Origin: Lepisosteus oculatus
Lineage: Eukaryota > Chordata > Actinopteri > Semionotiformes > Lepisosteidae
DNA length: 64,000 nt
Reading direction: 5' to 3'
NCBI RefSeq assembly: GCF_040954835.1
Contig: NC_090706.1
Span: 37,395,148 to 37,459,147 of the forward strand
Position numbers and translations under genes: made by a program
Shown here: one piece after another, positions 21,762 through 36,700 of the stretch
Layout: every line of letters starts with the position of its first letter
Numbering within the stretch: the first letter of the stretch is position 1
Notes under the pieces: model-generated
What the model was told of the DNA's origin: nothing
What the model saw: the letters and a program-made list of their open reading frames with translations, nothing else
Databases searched by the model: none

Positions 21762-24700
21762 GTAAGAGCTTGTTTTCTGGCTTTCTCTCGCATGCCTGGG
21801 CCCTAAATCCTGGCGGAGTGTGAAAGTTGCTCTTGCATCCACATAAGTGCACCTGGTGAAAGTCTGATTGAAGTTGAGCCACTTGCATACCTACCCAGCA
21901 CAGGAAATCCAGAGGAAATTCCTGTGAAGCCCACACAGCACAACCCCTGGTGCAGCGTGTGCAAAGCTTATTAGAGCTCCTCAAGCAAATAAGAGGGATG
22001 GTTTAATTTAAGTGGGGTAGCAAAGACTGCATTATTCTGGTATGTGTGCATAAGCAGAGTGCTGCAAGGCATATAGTCCATGGGCATCGCCTGTCCATGG
22101 CAATAACATGTTGCTCTGCAAGCAACAGGTTTTGTTTGTAGGCACTGCTGTTGCTCTCGGGACTGACTGCAGGGGGCCATTTCTGAAAATGGCCTGGGTA
22201 TCTGTGCCGGGACATTTTACTGCGTGATAACGTATCCGCATGTGTTGCATTATGAGTGGGAGGTGTTGAGCCCAGTGGTTTCCAGCTGTTCTGTCGAAGT
22301 GCAGACGGCTGATTCCTGGCACTCGACATGTGAGGAGCTGCGTTTCATGTGTAGTAGTCGGTCAGGCTTTGATGCCTAGAGGCTTGGAGACCTGTGGGGA
22401 AAGTGTTGAGTACCATGCCCTTATTATTGGATCAACGACGAGCTATGAATACAGAAAATAAATATGGGGGAGCTTTTTTTCCCTAATGGATTGAAACCCC
22501 TTCACATGTTTATATTCTTGCCTGTTGCATGTAGAGGCAAAAGTTAGGAAATGTCAGCTTCGGTTTGATTTCCAAGTCCTTTTTTTAATAAAGGAACAGA
22601 TTGATGGCCGTGAGAACAATTTTGTTTTAATTTATAACACAAATAAATTGCAAAATCAAACGACATTAAGACACGATTTTTACTCGCCCTCTCCTATTTC
22701 TAAATCCCTGTGGATTATAGTAATCCAGGATGTAGCCTGTCTTCGAGATTTTAGTTCATGGAAGAATTTCCTGCGTGTTTTTTTTAAGCTTTTTTTTTTC
22801 CTTGATTTTAGTGAATGTGTGCATGTCTGTATGTGTTCTGACACTGGATGCGTTTCTAATTTATTGAAGAGGGCATACTTTCTGGTATTCACTGAGAATT
22901 CAGTCTTGTCAAGGCTGAGTTGGACTCTTGAATACACTAGTCAGTTACGACATCCATTTTAGGTAATAAGTGATCTGGTATCCATTCAAAGGTTGAGCTC
23001 CATTCAAGTCCTTTTGGATAGTTTACAAGGCAATTAAAAGGCCTTCCAAAACATGGAGGTCATGCAAAGCAAATAAATAGTTGCTCTGCGTCTGGTGACC
23101 TGTTTGTACAATGATAATAACCATAGCAACTTTGTTTTTCTCCAGTTCTACCTGGAGCTCACTGGAATTTAGACTGGACTGTATTTAGTTCATTATTGCA
23201 TGAGTGTGTTGGAGTCTATCTAGAGACCCCGCTGAGAGCTGTGAGGCCAGTTGGGAGGACTTGTCCCCTCAACCTGGATTAAGCCGTTTCCATGACTACT
23301 GTATCCACTGGATGGGGGAGGCATGTTTCAGATTTTGAGGTAGAGCGTTTAGAGACTTCCCCCAGCCTTCCAGATTCAAATGGTCATTTATATCGACCTT
23401 TTTTTTTTCTTGGTTTTTACAGAATAAAAAAAAAAGTCTGACAAAAAGACTAATGGTATCCATTCGAATTCCCAGTTGTCTCTTCTCAAAATCGCACGTT
23501 TCTGGAGAAGCCTGTCGCTGCTTGACACCAGACACTGAAAAACAACTTGATCAGCACCGCCTCTCCCTTCTCTAGAGCTTATGATTTCATTCTTTTTTTT
23601 TTTCTGCGAATTGTCTCCCAAGACAGGCTTCCCCACAAAAGGAAATGCTGCGATTCATTTTGCTCAAGAACTCCGTGTTCTGCTCTGCTTATAGGTCAAA
23701 TAATTGTAGTGCAAGCAATTGCAGCTGTACGTACAGCCCTGAGTGCCTTCAGCTCTCCTCCTGCCCTTCTCTCTCCCTTTGCCTAGTATTTCCAGCCCTT
23801 ATTTGTACCGTATTGCTTTCTGTATACAAGGGTCCAGCATCCCAGCTAACTGTTGCCAGTGGGCAGGCACTCAGCAGTGCTGTGCGTTAATAAATCTTCA
23901 AAACCCGGAGTCGTTTATCCTTGTCTCAATTCTTTTGAAAACGGAGGCCTGTTCTGTAAATATTATGACGTGGTTTATCTTTGTCAAGGTCTGCGGTCCT
24001 CCCTCAATTCCTGACATTACTGTAAATGCTTGCTCCCCAGTCCTCCCCTGCACTGTTGCACACCGGGAAAGTCTGTCCTTCCGTAGTCGTTTTGGTTTTG
24101 AAACGCTTAAGCTCTGCCACCGCAGTCTCGAATTCCACTCTGCTGTAAAGTCAGATCGATTGTCTAGCGGTATTAGGAATACCATGCACTGCTCTAAAGG
24201 AAAGGCTGCACTTCAATCGCCTTGCCCTGCCATCTTGGACAGGTTAAGAGCTTGGGCAACGTTTCCGTCCTTATTTTAATAACTCAAAAGCGTTGAGATC
24301 TTGTGGGGGGGGGTTTCAGTGTGGTTTTTGTTTTTAATTTTGAACATAGAAATAAAAGTGGAAAGAAAGATCCCCCCCCCCCCCCATCATGGGGAAGAGC
24401 CTATAATTTTGGCAAAAGTGTTTACTTAAGAAAGGGCATTGAAAACAGATGTGTTGTCGGTGAGATGGCAAGACGAGGCTTGAGCCCTGCATGTTTATTG
24501 TTGGTAGGAATTTGATTTCAGCCTCCACGGGCCTTGCGCCTCTCTGGATGGGGGTGCGTGAAGGCGTGTGTCAGCAGGTGGGGGGGTGGAGGGGGAGTGG
24601 AAGGGGACCCTCAAGGCCGCTATGCTGAGATCACCTCGCAGCACAGTGTTAAAAATAAATTCTCCACTGCTGGTCTTGAGTTACAGCATTATGAAGTAAG

Positions 24701-27700
24701 GAGCTGCTGTTTGTTTCTGGTTCTTTTGGAATGCTGGTACATTTTTCGAGGTCTTTGTAATGTGACCATGTGCCCGCTGCTTTATTTGGAGTGTTCAATT
24801 TTCACGAGAGAAGTTCGTCCAAGAACAGCAGAGAGCACTCACATTTTAGGACATGGCTGGCCCAGAGCCAAATAAAACTGCACAAGAGAAGTCCATTCTT
24901 TCTGCAGTTCTAATCCATTAATCTGAACTGGAGTACAAACGTCTCTGCCTAAGGGCCTGAGCTAGTGACGCATAGCTGAGAAATGCAACTTGAGTGTGCT
25001 GCAACATTCTGGGTGTCCCCTCCCAGTTACAGTGCACCCCACCTGACAGAACCTGACAGCAGTGTAGCACTGTAATTGCCAGATCAATCCTTTTCCCACC
25101 TTTCTTCCTTTGTAATGTGGTTTTGTAACTAAATGTCAGCTGAGCACTAAGAAGAGCCCGCAGTCCTTTGTGACTTCTGGAAGGGACACATTTTTTTGTG
25201 GAGCACAAGCAGCTTCTTACCGGAGCAATGTAGTGTTAAAAAAAAAAGGAGGTTTGAGGGTCCTAAAACCCTGGTATTATGACCTCTTCATCGCAGTCAT
25301 ATAGTTCCTGGACTTTCAATACTAAATTAATCTGTTGACACACTTTTAATACTGCCTCAGCCCTCCAGTATCACCTATTTCCTTTGTATTCATTTGTCTT
25401 TGTACTGGTGGGTGATCGCATGGTCTTGTCCTTTATTCTTTTTCTTATTTGCAGTACTGTATGAGGTTGCAGGACCTGATTCTGCCTGGGCTCAAATGGG
25501 GTTTTTCCTCTGCCCACTAGGGGATGTTAAAAGGCTTAGAGTTAATATCCTGACACTGACATTCATGACCTATTTTTGATTCGGGTTTGAGCTGTTGTCA
25601 TTCTCTCCAAGCCATGTTTCTCTGCTTTAGTTGAGTTTGTGGTCGCTCTTCAGAGGTTGGCATTGCACACTTTGAATCCATAATCTCTTCTCTTTTTTTG
25701 GTGCAGCATCCTAAAAAGACCTTTCACATTTATTAAATCAGCAGATGCTTTGATCCAAAGTGACTTGGTGTCATCATCTCGTCAAGATGCAAAGGGTGCA
25801 TATAACCGTAACGTAAAACCACAAAAAAACTGTAAACAAAGTAAAGTTTAAATGAAGTGCTGAGGAGTTCAGTGCGTCTTGGCCTGCAAGCAGTAGTAAT
25901 GCAAGAACATAAGTAATGGGTCTCTGGGTTAAGTATTCTAAAGGTATGAGTGTTTGAAGAATAGTCTAATGGCACATGCAGTAGTCCATCTTGAGGTGAC
26001 TGGATGAGGAGCTGGGTTGTGTTAGGATTGAGGTATGGGCAGAACATTACAGATATTGCAAATCAGAAGATGAGAGCTACCACAGGTGAATTGATCAGAA
26101 CTGCATGGCCACAAAGCCGTAATTCCGCATGCTTGCAGGGAGATGAGTTAATCCACTTTTGAAAGCACGCTGCTCAGACCTGATGGGTGGAAGTAAGCTC
26201 CATTTTCTATTTCAGTCCATTTCCCCACCACCCCACATCTTAATGCAGGTTCCTATGTGATGCATGGTTCCACTATAGAGCTTATAAGGCAAGAAGCAGA
26301 TTGCTAGGGTAACAATGCCAGGTAAGGTGCCTGTAAACAGGTCTCGACAACTCGAGCTTTTATTCCCAGTTGGAAAAGCTGGTTTTGAAGTCTTTGAAAC
26401 CGTTCCTATGTAAAACGGTGACCTTTTACGATAGACAACAGAAACCGTCTTTATGTGTACCAAAAACAGGCTGTGAAACAACGAAGGCACTTTTAATTGG
26501 CCCAGTTGGGTGGTTCCTCATGGTAAACCACTACTGTAGGAGGGGAAGTCAATTTTAATGTGAGCTGGTTGTGGTCAATTGTATATTCCTCAGAAAGGAA
26601 GAAGCGCACACTTAAAGCAAAGGTGAAGTATAGTTCATGGAAGATTTCCCATTACTTTAAAAGTTCAGGCTTCCAATATGAAATCTTTTTTCACTAGGAG
26701 ATTTGTACATTCCAATCTGGAAACATCATAGGGAGAACTATTCAAATAGTGTTTCATATGACACTGCAGTGTATGATTTTCGTACTGATATTTACTTCTT
26801 TTAGAGAAACTTTGTAATTGAGATAAAATATACAGTATAAAGGTTTTTCATTTTTTTTATGATGTATTTAAAATGTTGTAAAAACCACTATGCTTATTTT
26901 ACCCCTAAAAGAAGAGCTTGGTTTTTCTTGGTCTCGCCATGTTTATTGGAGTGGTATTGTAGGTGTGAATTAAAAGCATTTCACCTGGCTTCAAAAATTT
27001 CCCGATCACCTTCCCTACGATGTACAGTCTCGTAGACTCTGGAGATGTCTCCACCTGATAGGCCCCTATAGAGAGTCAGTGTTTTCTGATTGCAACCTGT
27101 GAATAAATGTGTGCGTGCCTCTGCATGTCTGGACAGTCCCTTGTCCCTTAATCTTTTCAGCAGGCCTTCCTCAGATTCCTGAAGTACCTGCACCATCTCA
27201 AAATTCTCACTTATTTACTGATCATTAACCTCGATGGTGAGCCTCATTTGCCTATGTACAGTAGATTCCAGCAGCTCAAAGAAGCCAGATGTCATTTTTT
27301 TATACGCATAGTACGTATGACTCTGTCAAAGTAAAAAAAAAAAAACATCATGCATTCTGCTGCTCTAGATGATATCTGGGAGATTGCTACTACGATTGTG
27401 TGCTTAACATTACTTTGTCAATTAAAATATAATTCCAAATTTGCCTTGTATTTGTGCCCTTTCGTAAAATTGTAATCTTTCTGATTTGCATGCCTTGTGA
27501 CTCTGGATATCCTTTCTCGTTTCCTCACTGTCACTGTGAGTTTATCTAGGGTCAGGCGTTGTAGTGTTTTTTTTGGCACGGTTGCAGGTGATTCACGCTG
27601 TAGAAGAACAATCGATCTGAGATGAGCACGGCGGTGATGTGCCTCTGCACACCTGTTTCTGTGCAGGAGTATTACTAAACTCCTGGGGCCACAGTCTGTT

Positions 27701-30700
27701 GCGTAATAAGCTGTCTGTGATGTAGGTGTTCTCGTCTGCTACCCGTCTCTTACACAGCTTACACAATGCATCACCTGAAAGTGTCACACTCCCAGAATAA
27801 GTAGGCAATTGGTATGAATCTTAGTTTCAGTACTTGGAAACAGACCAGCCCCCTTTTTTGAAAATGTTGTAATCACTGAAGACTGTCATTCTTCCAGTAT
27901 CCTATTAATTGCTGCTTATTTATGACTGTGCTTTGCTGGAAAATCTTTTGGACATTTCTAAAGTCATATGTCTTGTCAGTCAATGACATTTTGGTTTGAA
28001 TGTGGGGTCTTCACGCACTGAGCAGCCCTAATAGAAGTTTAATGTGCCATTTTCTCTTGAATGGTCCTGGGATTATGTGCAGGCCACTTGCCAATTTAGC
28101 CAGAAAAGACTGCACCTGTTAACATGTTTATTTGCAAACCTTCTGCCGTGCCTGCAGTGACGCGCCTGCAAGGTTATATTACCAGGGCCCTGTATCGGTA
28201 ATCCAGTGTGTAATGCCCTTCCCCCCCGGAGGGGTACATGTTGCATTGGCTGAAGAGGAAAGTGAGGCTCCCAAAGCCCTTTCCTGATGGCCAGAATACG
28301 TCTTTGAACTGTAAATGCTCAATGTTGTGTAGTGACCTCCAGGGCACCATCTGGGTGGTCTTCCAGTTTAGGGATCATTCCTTCCATATTAGGTGGCAGA
28401 AGGCCAAGGTTTATTAAATAGAGGGAGAGAGCGATGGGGACCAGTGGCAGGAGAAATAAAGGTCAGATTTGTGAAGAAATTTTAACAAGCAGAAAAAGTA
28501 CTAGACAAGCCTTTGAACACCCTTGTTAAAAACACCAGAATTTCCCAAGTTGAACTTATTTAATTTTATACTTATAATAAACTTTATTTTATATTATTTT
28601 ATACACTCCCTTGTGCACATTGGGAGTGTACACCATTAAAAAGCTTATTAATTATAGACGGTGTTTGTTTCAAGTACACTGTGATTCACATTGTTTTGAG
28701 CATGCTTTTTTATTTCTTTTCTGGAGCGATTGCCTTTGAAAACTTCAATAGTCTCCGGTGTCCGAGATTTGTCAGTGTTGCCAGCATATCTCTTGTCAAT
28801 GACTTTTGTAGTTGTTATTTTGTTCATAGCTGTTTATTGATCATTTCTGTTCTATTACAATCATGCTGTCCTACTCTGTTATTGGTTATTTTCCAGCCTA
28901 TTGATATGATGATATGGTGTGTCATTTTCTGCCCCTCTTTTTTTATTGATGATCTAGAGCTATAGAGTTATTTCCATCTCCCTGGAACCCTGACCTCAGC
29001 AATTCAGTGCCACAGACCCGAGTGACGGAACAGCTGTGAGGTGGCAGAGAGCCAGTCCCACATGTGTTCATGTCCTTCACTCTGGGACAGAAAACCCTAC
29101 AGCCTTTTCTCTATCTGACAACAAGGTCTGAACCGCGGTAATAGGGTGTCTGTAACACATTGCTATTCATCTAAAAAAAAAAAAGCTTTTTCTTGAGGTT
29201 CCTCTTGGAATAGGGTGGAGATTGAAATTAAACATCTTCAAAGATTTGGGATGCCCCCTCTCTCCCTCCCCCTTGTTGGTTTGACTGTACCCACTGTTAC
29301 TCTGCCACTGTAAACGTGATGAGAAAGTGATGGAAGTCAAACTACAGGTTTCTCTGGTACACCATGGCACCAAGACGAGATGTGAAGAGCATACAGGCAG
29401 CACACTTCTAGGTTTTGGGAGCACCATTTGGTGTTTAATATCTGCTGTAATGGAAGACTAGAGCTGAAATCCTCTGTTATTTATCTCCTTAAGTTAGTTC
29501 GCAGTTATTTTCTCATTTAAAACTGCACTCCATGTATATTCAATAAGACGTTTAGGTCAAAAATGCATGTCCATCAGCCCAGTTGCTTACTAATTCACTG
29601 GAATTTTGGGAAGCAGACGGTGATTCATCTGACCAGATATGGCTTCTGTTGCTTTGATAGGCTGGCATAACCAGTTAGGAATGCATTAATGTTTTCAACT
29701 GTGGTGGCTCTCGATCAATCAGTTTAATGGTAATGAGAGTAGAATTCAGCTTGCAGCATTTGGTTTCGGTTGTACAACACATTATAAAAGTACAACACAA
29801 GATGCAGCTGTACTGGGGCATCTAGGTTAAAACAAGCCTGTTACGGTTACATCACTCCTCCCCGGGAGGAATGTTCAAAGTCTTTGAGGAGGGGGTTTGA
29901 TGTTTATTTGAACCGAGTGCCCGAGGTGAGTCTGATCCTTGGGATTGACCGTTTAGACTACGCTGCAAATCCAGGAAATGAAGTGGAGGTAAAATCCCAG
30001 TGAAATCCTGAAGAGTATGTCTATTCCAGAGGTTCTTGGCTTTGCGCGAGCTTGGCGCAGTCTAGATAGAAACGCGCTTTACAGACCAGCCTCTCTGGAG
30101 CTGGAATCTTTTTTTTTTTTTTTTTTTTTAGCCAATAAAATCTGCTGAAAGTGTGGAAATAAAGCAGGCTTGCTTTAGGTTAACATTCTGGCTCTAGAGA
30201 GTATAGTTAGGGCCTGTATATTGCACAATGTTCATGTTATATTCGAATGCTTGTGGGACTCCTAATCTTTAAATAGAGCTACATGGTAAGGCTTAGAAAC
30301 AGAAGCCTTGTGATCCTTTATAGCAGATAAAATAGCCCTACTGTATGTAAAATGCTCCCTTTTTGTTTTCTGCATTATTTTGGTACAAGTTTGTTTATTC
30401 CCCACATGATTTAACACAAAAACAAGCGTCCAGTAGAAAATGTTACATTAGAATATTATATTTACATATGTTTAAGTACTGTAGAGAGCTATGGCTGTTA
30501 ATAACTATTAATGCCATTAATAGAAAAGAAATGCAAAAAGAAACATTTATAAATATTTCGCCCCATACTTAAAATTTCACTTTACCTTAATGGAAAAAAA
30601 AAAACCCAAATTATGTTCAGTGTCTGTTACAATATCTGGTTTACAAAACTGGAAGTCATCGGTCAAGCATTTTCAAACCTAAACAATCTGTCCATAATCT

Positions 30701-33700
30701 GAAGGAAAATAAATGAACTGAATCTGCAGCAAGGTGCCTGCAGGAGATACAAGTCATTAGTTCACTCTGCTGCACTGGCCACAGTTAATGTTTTCATCTG
30801 CAAGGAAGAAAAAATGATCTGAAGCAAAAATAAATTGAGAAGTCTGCCTCCCTGCACAGCACAGATAAAGGAAACCATCTCTTCGTACAAAATTGTCTGT
30901 AGTGTTTTTTTTTTACTATTTGCTTGTTTTGTCTGTGTTAGCAGTAGCCAGTAAAACAGTGGTTTTCTTGTCAGTCATTCACTTCGACACATTAAGAAAG
31001 AGGAAAAAGCTATTTCAAAACCACCAACTGTAAAAGTGACTTATTACTGAAGGCTGCTGTAAATATCGTGGTCAAAGAAAACAAAGTGCAGTAAAACTTT
31101 GGGGCTTAAAATGTCTTGGACAGAAAAGCGGTCTTGCTTTTGGCCTTTTAACTGATGGAAACCAAGCAATTTACAGAAGCAGAATGTGAACTGCCTCCAT
31201 GCGCTATGTGGTGATAGTTTGAACCTGTTGGAACAGGTTCGTTTCCAATAAATGTTGGAATAACTTCATTGCCTTAATGAAAGCACAATTTTACCTTTCC
31301 TTGTCATCCAAGCACAGTGATGCAATTGCTTTACAAAAACAACTAGACGCCAGCTCCGTGTTGTCCTGTCTTAATTGCCAAGGTCAGTTTTTATTTCTTT
31401 TCTTTGACCTTCACTAGCTGCTGTGAGTACTGTATCTTGCTGATGAATGAGAACAGCACTGGCGTTTGTTGATTAACCTCTACAGGGTTGGACTCAGGTG
31501 GTGCAGGAACAGGATTTGAGGTTCTTGACTTATCCCAGCTCTCACAGCCCCTCCAGGGGTGTGCGGTCCTGGAGCCTTAGTGAGCTCATGTCTGAGGGGA
31601 AGTGAAACTCCATGCCCCTTTTTGGTTATAAAGCCTGAGGTCACATCAGTGGTTTGCCACAGAACTCTGGAGCTGACATCACCGCATGGTGAGGAGCCTG
31701 GATTTCAGAGATTGGGGTGGGAGTGTGACTGCTGCTCAGAGTATTCTCTCCCTCCACCCTCAGCACAGTTTCCCCCACTCAGTCTGACACAGACCCCTGT
31801 AGGATTGAACTCTTTTTCTCCAAAATGGTTTAAGAAACTTTAGGGCTATAAAAAAGGGGTAATTGCTTCTTTGATTTTTTTTACCCATTTAGCGCTGTAA
31901 AACATTGGTCAGCTTCACGTTTTCTTTAATTAAATAAAACGCACGTTATAAATTTACTGAGCCAATGTTATATAAAGAGCCTTACATTTTTACTGGAGCC
32001 AATGGAGTAAAATACCTTGCTCAAGATGCTTGCCCACGAGATGTGAAACCACAGCCTACCAGTTAAAAGCTCAGAACCTTCACCGCCGTACCGCATTGCA
32101 ATCTACACACTTACATGTGTTCCTTACAATGGTAAAATGATTAAACAGATCTCTGGAACTGTGTATACGTTACGTCTGATCATTTTTATAGAAAAAGGCT
32201 CTCGTATTACTAAGCCTGCTACCTTGTCACGGATTAGAGTTTGTGTAGGCGAGTCACACTGAATTGTACATTGTACAATTTTACTAATGTTTCTGGCCCC
32301 CAATTGTGCAGATTTTTGTTTCTAAGTAATATATTTCTGATTACTATCTGGATTATATTTCAGGATTACAGAACTGACAGGCTCTCTTTATCTCAGTACA
32401 TTGAACCAGTCCTGAGGGGCTGTTAATAGTACGACGCACAACTGCACTTATCTGAAAACCACATAGTGGTGTCCAACTGAATTGTGTATTGTGTATTATA
32501 TGATATATATAGGTGTATATTTAAGGAATAATTAAATAGAATTTTCTGTTATTTTAAACATGTACATGCATTTTTTTCAAAGGGTTTTGGCTTTGTTTTC
32601 CTGTAAAAAAAACATGGCAAATTTATTTGAAGACCGGGCCAGTTTCTCCTTTTTCTAAACCTAAATTAAATATGTAGAAAATTACATTGTGGATGTCTGG
32701 AAGCAAGCCAGGTCTGAAACATATTGATAAGTCAGATGAGTGGATTTACTTTGCATTAATCAAACTCTACGGTTTGCAGACCAGATGCTGGAATACATAG
32801 CAGGCTGTTTGAAACTCCAGTGTTTTAAGGATATTGGAGTTTTTGACACACATCGGTGGTCTCTTGGGCTTCCAATGGAAGTTTATTAAACCTTTGTGAG
32901 CACGTATTGACATCTTCAGACTGGGGGGGGGAGCACAGCCAGGCTCTGTGTTAGTGAAAGGCGAAGATTATAATTAACCATCTGGAGTTTTTTTTTTAGA
33001 TTCAAATAAGTTATCACCTGCCGACTCTGAAGTTTAGGTGAGATGTAATTAAAAAAGACCTCTTTTACTGCTTGTAATATGCTTGGGTGTTTTTACTGTA
33101 ATAGTCTATGAATTTGTATTTATCAAGTACAACACTTAATACTGTACCAAACATGCGTTTGGCTACTAAGAAGCCATTCATGTTATTATGCCTGACCGTT
33201 AAGCTGACCATCCCAGTTGGATTGGAATGGGGTGAGGTGTCAGCAATTCAGGCCTTAACGTTCAGCTCGCTGTGTAAACGGGTAACCCATTCAAAAATGA
33301 AAATGATGCATACAGTATCACAAGAAAAGGGATGAAGGTCACTTGTTGCAACAAATGTCAACCAAATAGCTTCTCCTCATTTATTCTCTTTTTATAAATC
33401 ATGTTTTCATGTTTCATTGTTGCTGTGCATTTTCATTTTCTCCTGAGAGGGTTTCCCAAAAGCATGTTTTGATTCTCTGATCTGCCGGTCTTAAAAACAC
33501 CTGATCTGAATTTTTTTTTTGTTTTTTTTTTTTTTGCCCTGGTCTGTAGACAGCACGAAAGGTAGCGCACACCAGTGTTGGAAGTGACCTGAGCAGAGGA
33601 CAGCATTAATGGGGAAATAATGGCACTTTCATTTAGCGTCAGCAGTGAGGTACTTTGTCTTCATACACCTGCCAGGGAGCAAACGAATGCCACAGGGCAT

Positions 33701-36700
33701 CTGCCTCGTGCTGTAGAGCAGAAACGACACCAAAAGCAATTTGTTTTCAAAACCACTGACTGGAAAGACATCTCCAAAAACACAGCCAGCAGTAATGGTC
33801 TGTTAAAAGATGACACAGAGTTCTGTAAAACCGAGCAATTGTTCAGATTACAGTAACTTGGTTTGGAGGTGGCTGGCTGTCTGGAGGACAGTGGGAAATG
33901 GCATCAGGTGAGAGATTATTGAAGCTAATCCAAGCCAAGACATCACTGTATCATATGGATTTAAGTCTGAGGTAAAATGTGAATTAAATTAAGTGATTTA
34001 TGGGTTCGCCATATGCACCACATCCTGCTATATTGAAATGAACAAAGTGGGCAGTCTTGGCCGAATACGTCTGCAAGAGCCGTTTTAGAGAAATGAGGCC
34101 ATAAATACAAGTATATCATGCAGTGCTTGATTCAGATATTTAGTGTCTATTCTGTATTCAGAGTTATTTGTGGAAAATTAAAGAATTCCATCTTTTTGGG
34201 GAGGCAGCGATACTTTTGCATCCTGTACATGTTAAATTAGGTGGTGGAAAGCCTTTTCAACAGTGGTAAAAATTGCTTGAGGGATAAAATTCAGTAAAAC
34301 GAAGGTGGCAAGCTTTTTTTCTGTAAGGGCTCCTTCCAGCTCTGTCACTCCTAATAAGCTCTTTCTTAATTTTTATTGTATCAAGTTCTTAATATAACTA
34401 GTGCAATAATTTTGCCGGTTTGACATTCAAACGCTCCCATTCCAGGTCCAGAATGTTATCTGGGTCTTCAAATTTGCCAGTACCTTAAGACTTTTTGAGA
34501 AAAGTGAACCTGATTCAGTTAATTGCTGCTACCCATTTTATGGTAGAGTGGCCTGGAGCAATTGTTGTAAAGTATCTGGGCTCTTGGGTAGAATATCAGT
34601 AACAGGGATTTTATTCAGAGACCTAGAACGCCTGCTATAATGTACCTTATAAGAACTGGATTGAGAAGCAGCCATCTTAAACGGGAACTGCAGTCCCAAT
34701 TTAATTCCAATTTTGTAAAAATTGTGAAAGTACTGTATGGTCACCATGCTGTCGCAAACCTCCGGTCTCACTACGGACGAGAGCGAGAGTTTGCATAAAT
34801 TGATGTGGCCCTTCCTGCTCACTAGTCACTGTAATGACTAATGTAAATATCACCGGATGTTTGGTTGCCTTGTTCTGAATCGGAGAGTGTCTCTGTGGAA
34901 TCTGGAAATTCTGTCCATTTTGTGATTTAAATTGGAGGTTTTACACATTCCTGTGTACTTCTACTTTCGTTGGGGTTGGAAATGCACTCATCGGCGCTGA
35001 TTCTTTCTAACCCCAAAATATAACATAGCGTTGCAGTTCCCCTTTAAGCAGGTGCTGGAATTGTCTCCCAGAAGAAAAGTAAACCGTCAAGCAGTAAGGG
35101 GAGTTGGAACCTGTTGGAAGGGTCCCATGTGCACGCGGGCTCCTCACAAGCTCTTTGTTTTGTTTGACAGCTGACTCCTGGGGGGAAGGCTGCCCAGGCA
35201 GGCGTCGGGCCCGGAGACTGGGTGGTTTCCATTGACCACGCCAACGCTGAGGAAATGACCCATGTGGAGGCGCAGAACAAGATCAGAGCTGCTGGGGACA
35301 CTCTCACGCTTTCTCTGAGCAGGTACTGGATTCAACGGCTTCGCGTCGCCCTCCTCTCAACTCTCCTCTCGTCTGGCATGCAGGGTCATAAGTCTAAAAT
35401 CCTTTAGTATAAAAAAAGAGGTTAGAGCTTCTTGGGAGATGGGCACTGCGGACGGGCAGATGGATGAATGGGACTGTAAGTTTGGGGAATTGAATGGTAA
35501 CATTTCTTTGACTCACATAACATCACATTTGAGCCAGAAATGAGAAATGTAGAAACTGCTGGGGGTTTAATTTGCTGGCTTTCGTTTTGGCAAGACTAGA
35601 CATCTATAACAAAAACTATTTGAGGGGGATGGACAGTTATTTCAACTGTCCCATATGGGCTTTGTTAGCAGGCAGGCTCCTGAAGGAAGCCCTTTCTCGT
35701 ATGAACGGAGTAGGGAGAAAGGCATGCCCTGTGGTCTAACATGAAAACGTTTGTTACCCCAAATTCTTTGTAATACCTCACTGAGACTCTTTGCCCCCAG
35801 TCTTCAAGGTTAAAAATGTGGCCACATGAGATGATTCTAAAGCCTTATTGTCTTTCAGTTCAGAAGTCTGTTAAAAATCCTGCCCTAGTACAACAATATA
35901 TTGTGGTTTACGATCTTAATAATGAAACAGTAATTTGCATTTGTGTGTAGTGGTGCTTTGGGGACTGTATTATGATCAATGCGGGGCTGACATTTCCAAA
36001 TCTGGTCCCACCCAGATACGAACTTAAAAACCTGCAACCTCTCCACTATTTAAATGACCTTTTTATCAACCACACTGCATCATCTCCTGTAACTAGAAGC
36101 ACTTTTTTAATTTTGATTCGATTTGCACCCTGTATGGAGTTCCGTTTTATTCCGTCGGGAAGAGTAAATAAAATGGAATTAAGGGGAGTGGGAAGGTCCC
36201 ACAATAATATAGAAATAGAGGTATGTGTGTGTAAATACAAGAAGGGAGAAAATCGATTCAATATAATGGCATTCACTTTGGATTCAGTTTTTCTTATTTT
36301 TGCTGTTTAGAGAAACTCAAGTTTTACTGAGTTTCCTTTCTTGATCCCTTGACATGTATCCTATTATCCTTGCATACCTGTAAAATTTCCCTCAGTAAAT
36401 GCCTATATAAATGTTTCCTTACCTGCAAGCTTGTGACAGCCTCATAGTTTATGAAGGAATTATTTTACAAGTCTGTTTGTATCTTTGACAGCTTTTAAAT
36501 TTGTACAGCCAGCAGACCTTTATAAAGACAGATGAAAGCGAATACCATGCTGTAGTCAAGGTGGTGCTTCCCTGCCAGCGCAGCTTGAAATATTGATCTT
36601 TCCTGATTTGCTTTATGGCGCAGTTTACTTTAAATCTTTCACTTAAAGTATTTATAGAGTTCTGAGTGGTGCATTCTCATGTGGCTGGCTGGAAGAACAA

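Larger units (their letters stand above)
21762..35170. other. PDLIM7 intron after the first common coding exon (13.4 kb)
   Basis: Mostly AT-rich. Contents seen: C14 at 24372-24385, G-rich patch at 24575-24605, an A run near 27330, T21 at 30109-30129, a 9+9 hairpin at 28602-28630, a 20-bp palindrome at 31221-31240, a fish repeat fragment at 25725-25775 and another at 31975-32105. Several open frames of 80-178 codons occur, but none has flanking splice sites plus family similarity. Confidence 0.5.

Noticed and set aside
23743..24279. 178-codon open frame in the first long PDLIM7 intron
   Set aside because: No known family, low-complexity composition, no splice sites in a matching phase. The length is within reach of chance in 64 kb.
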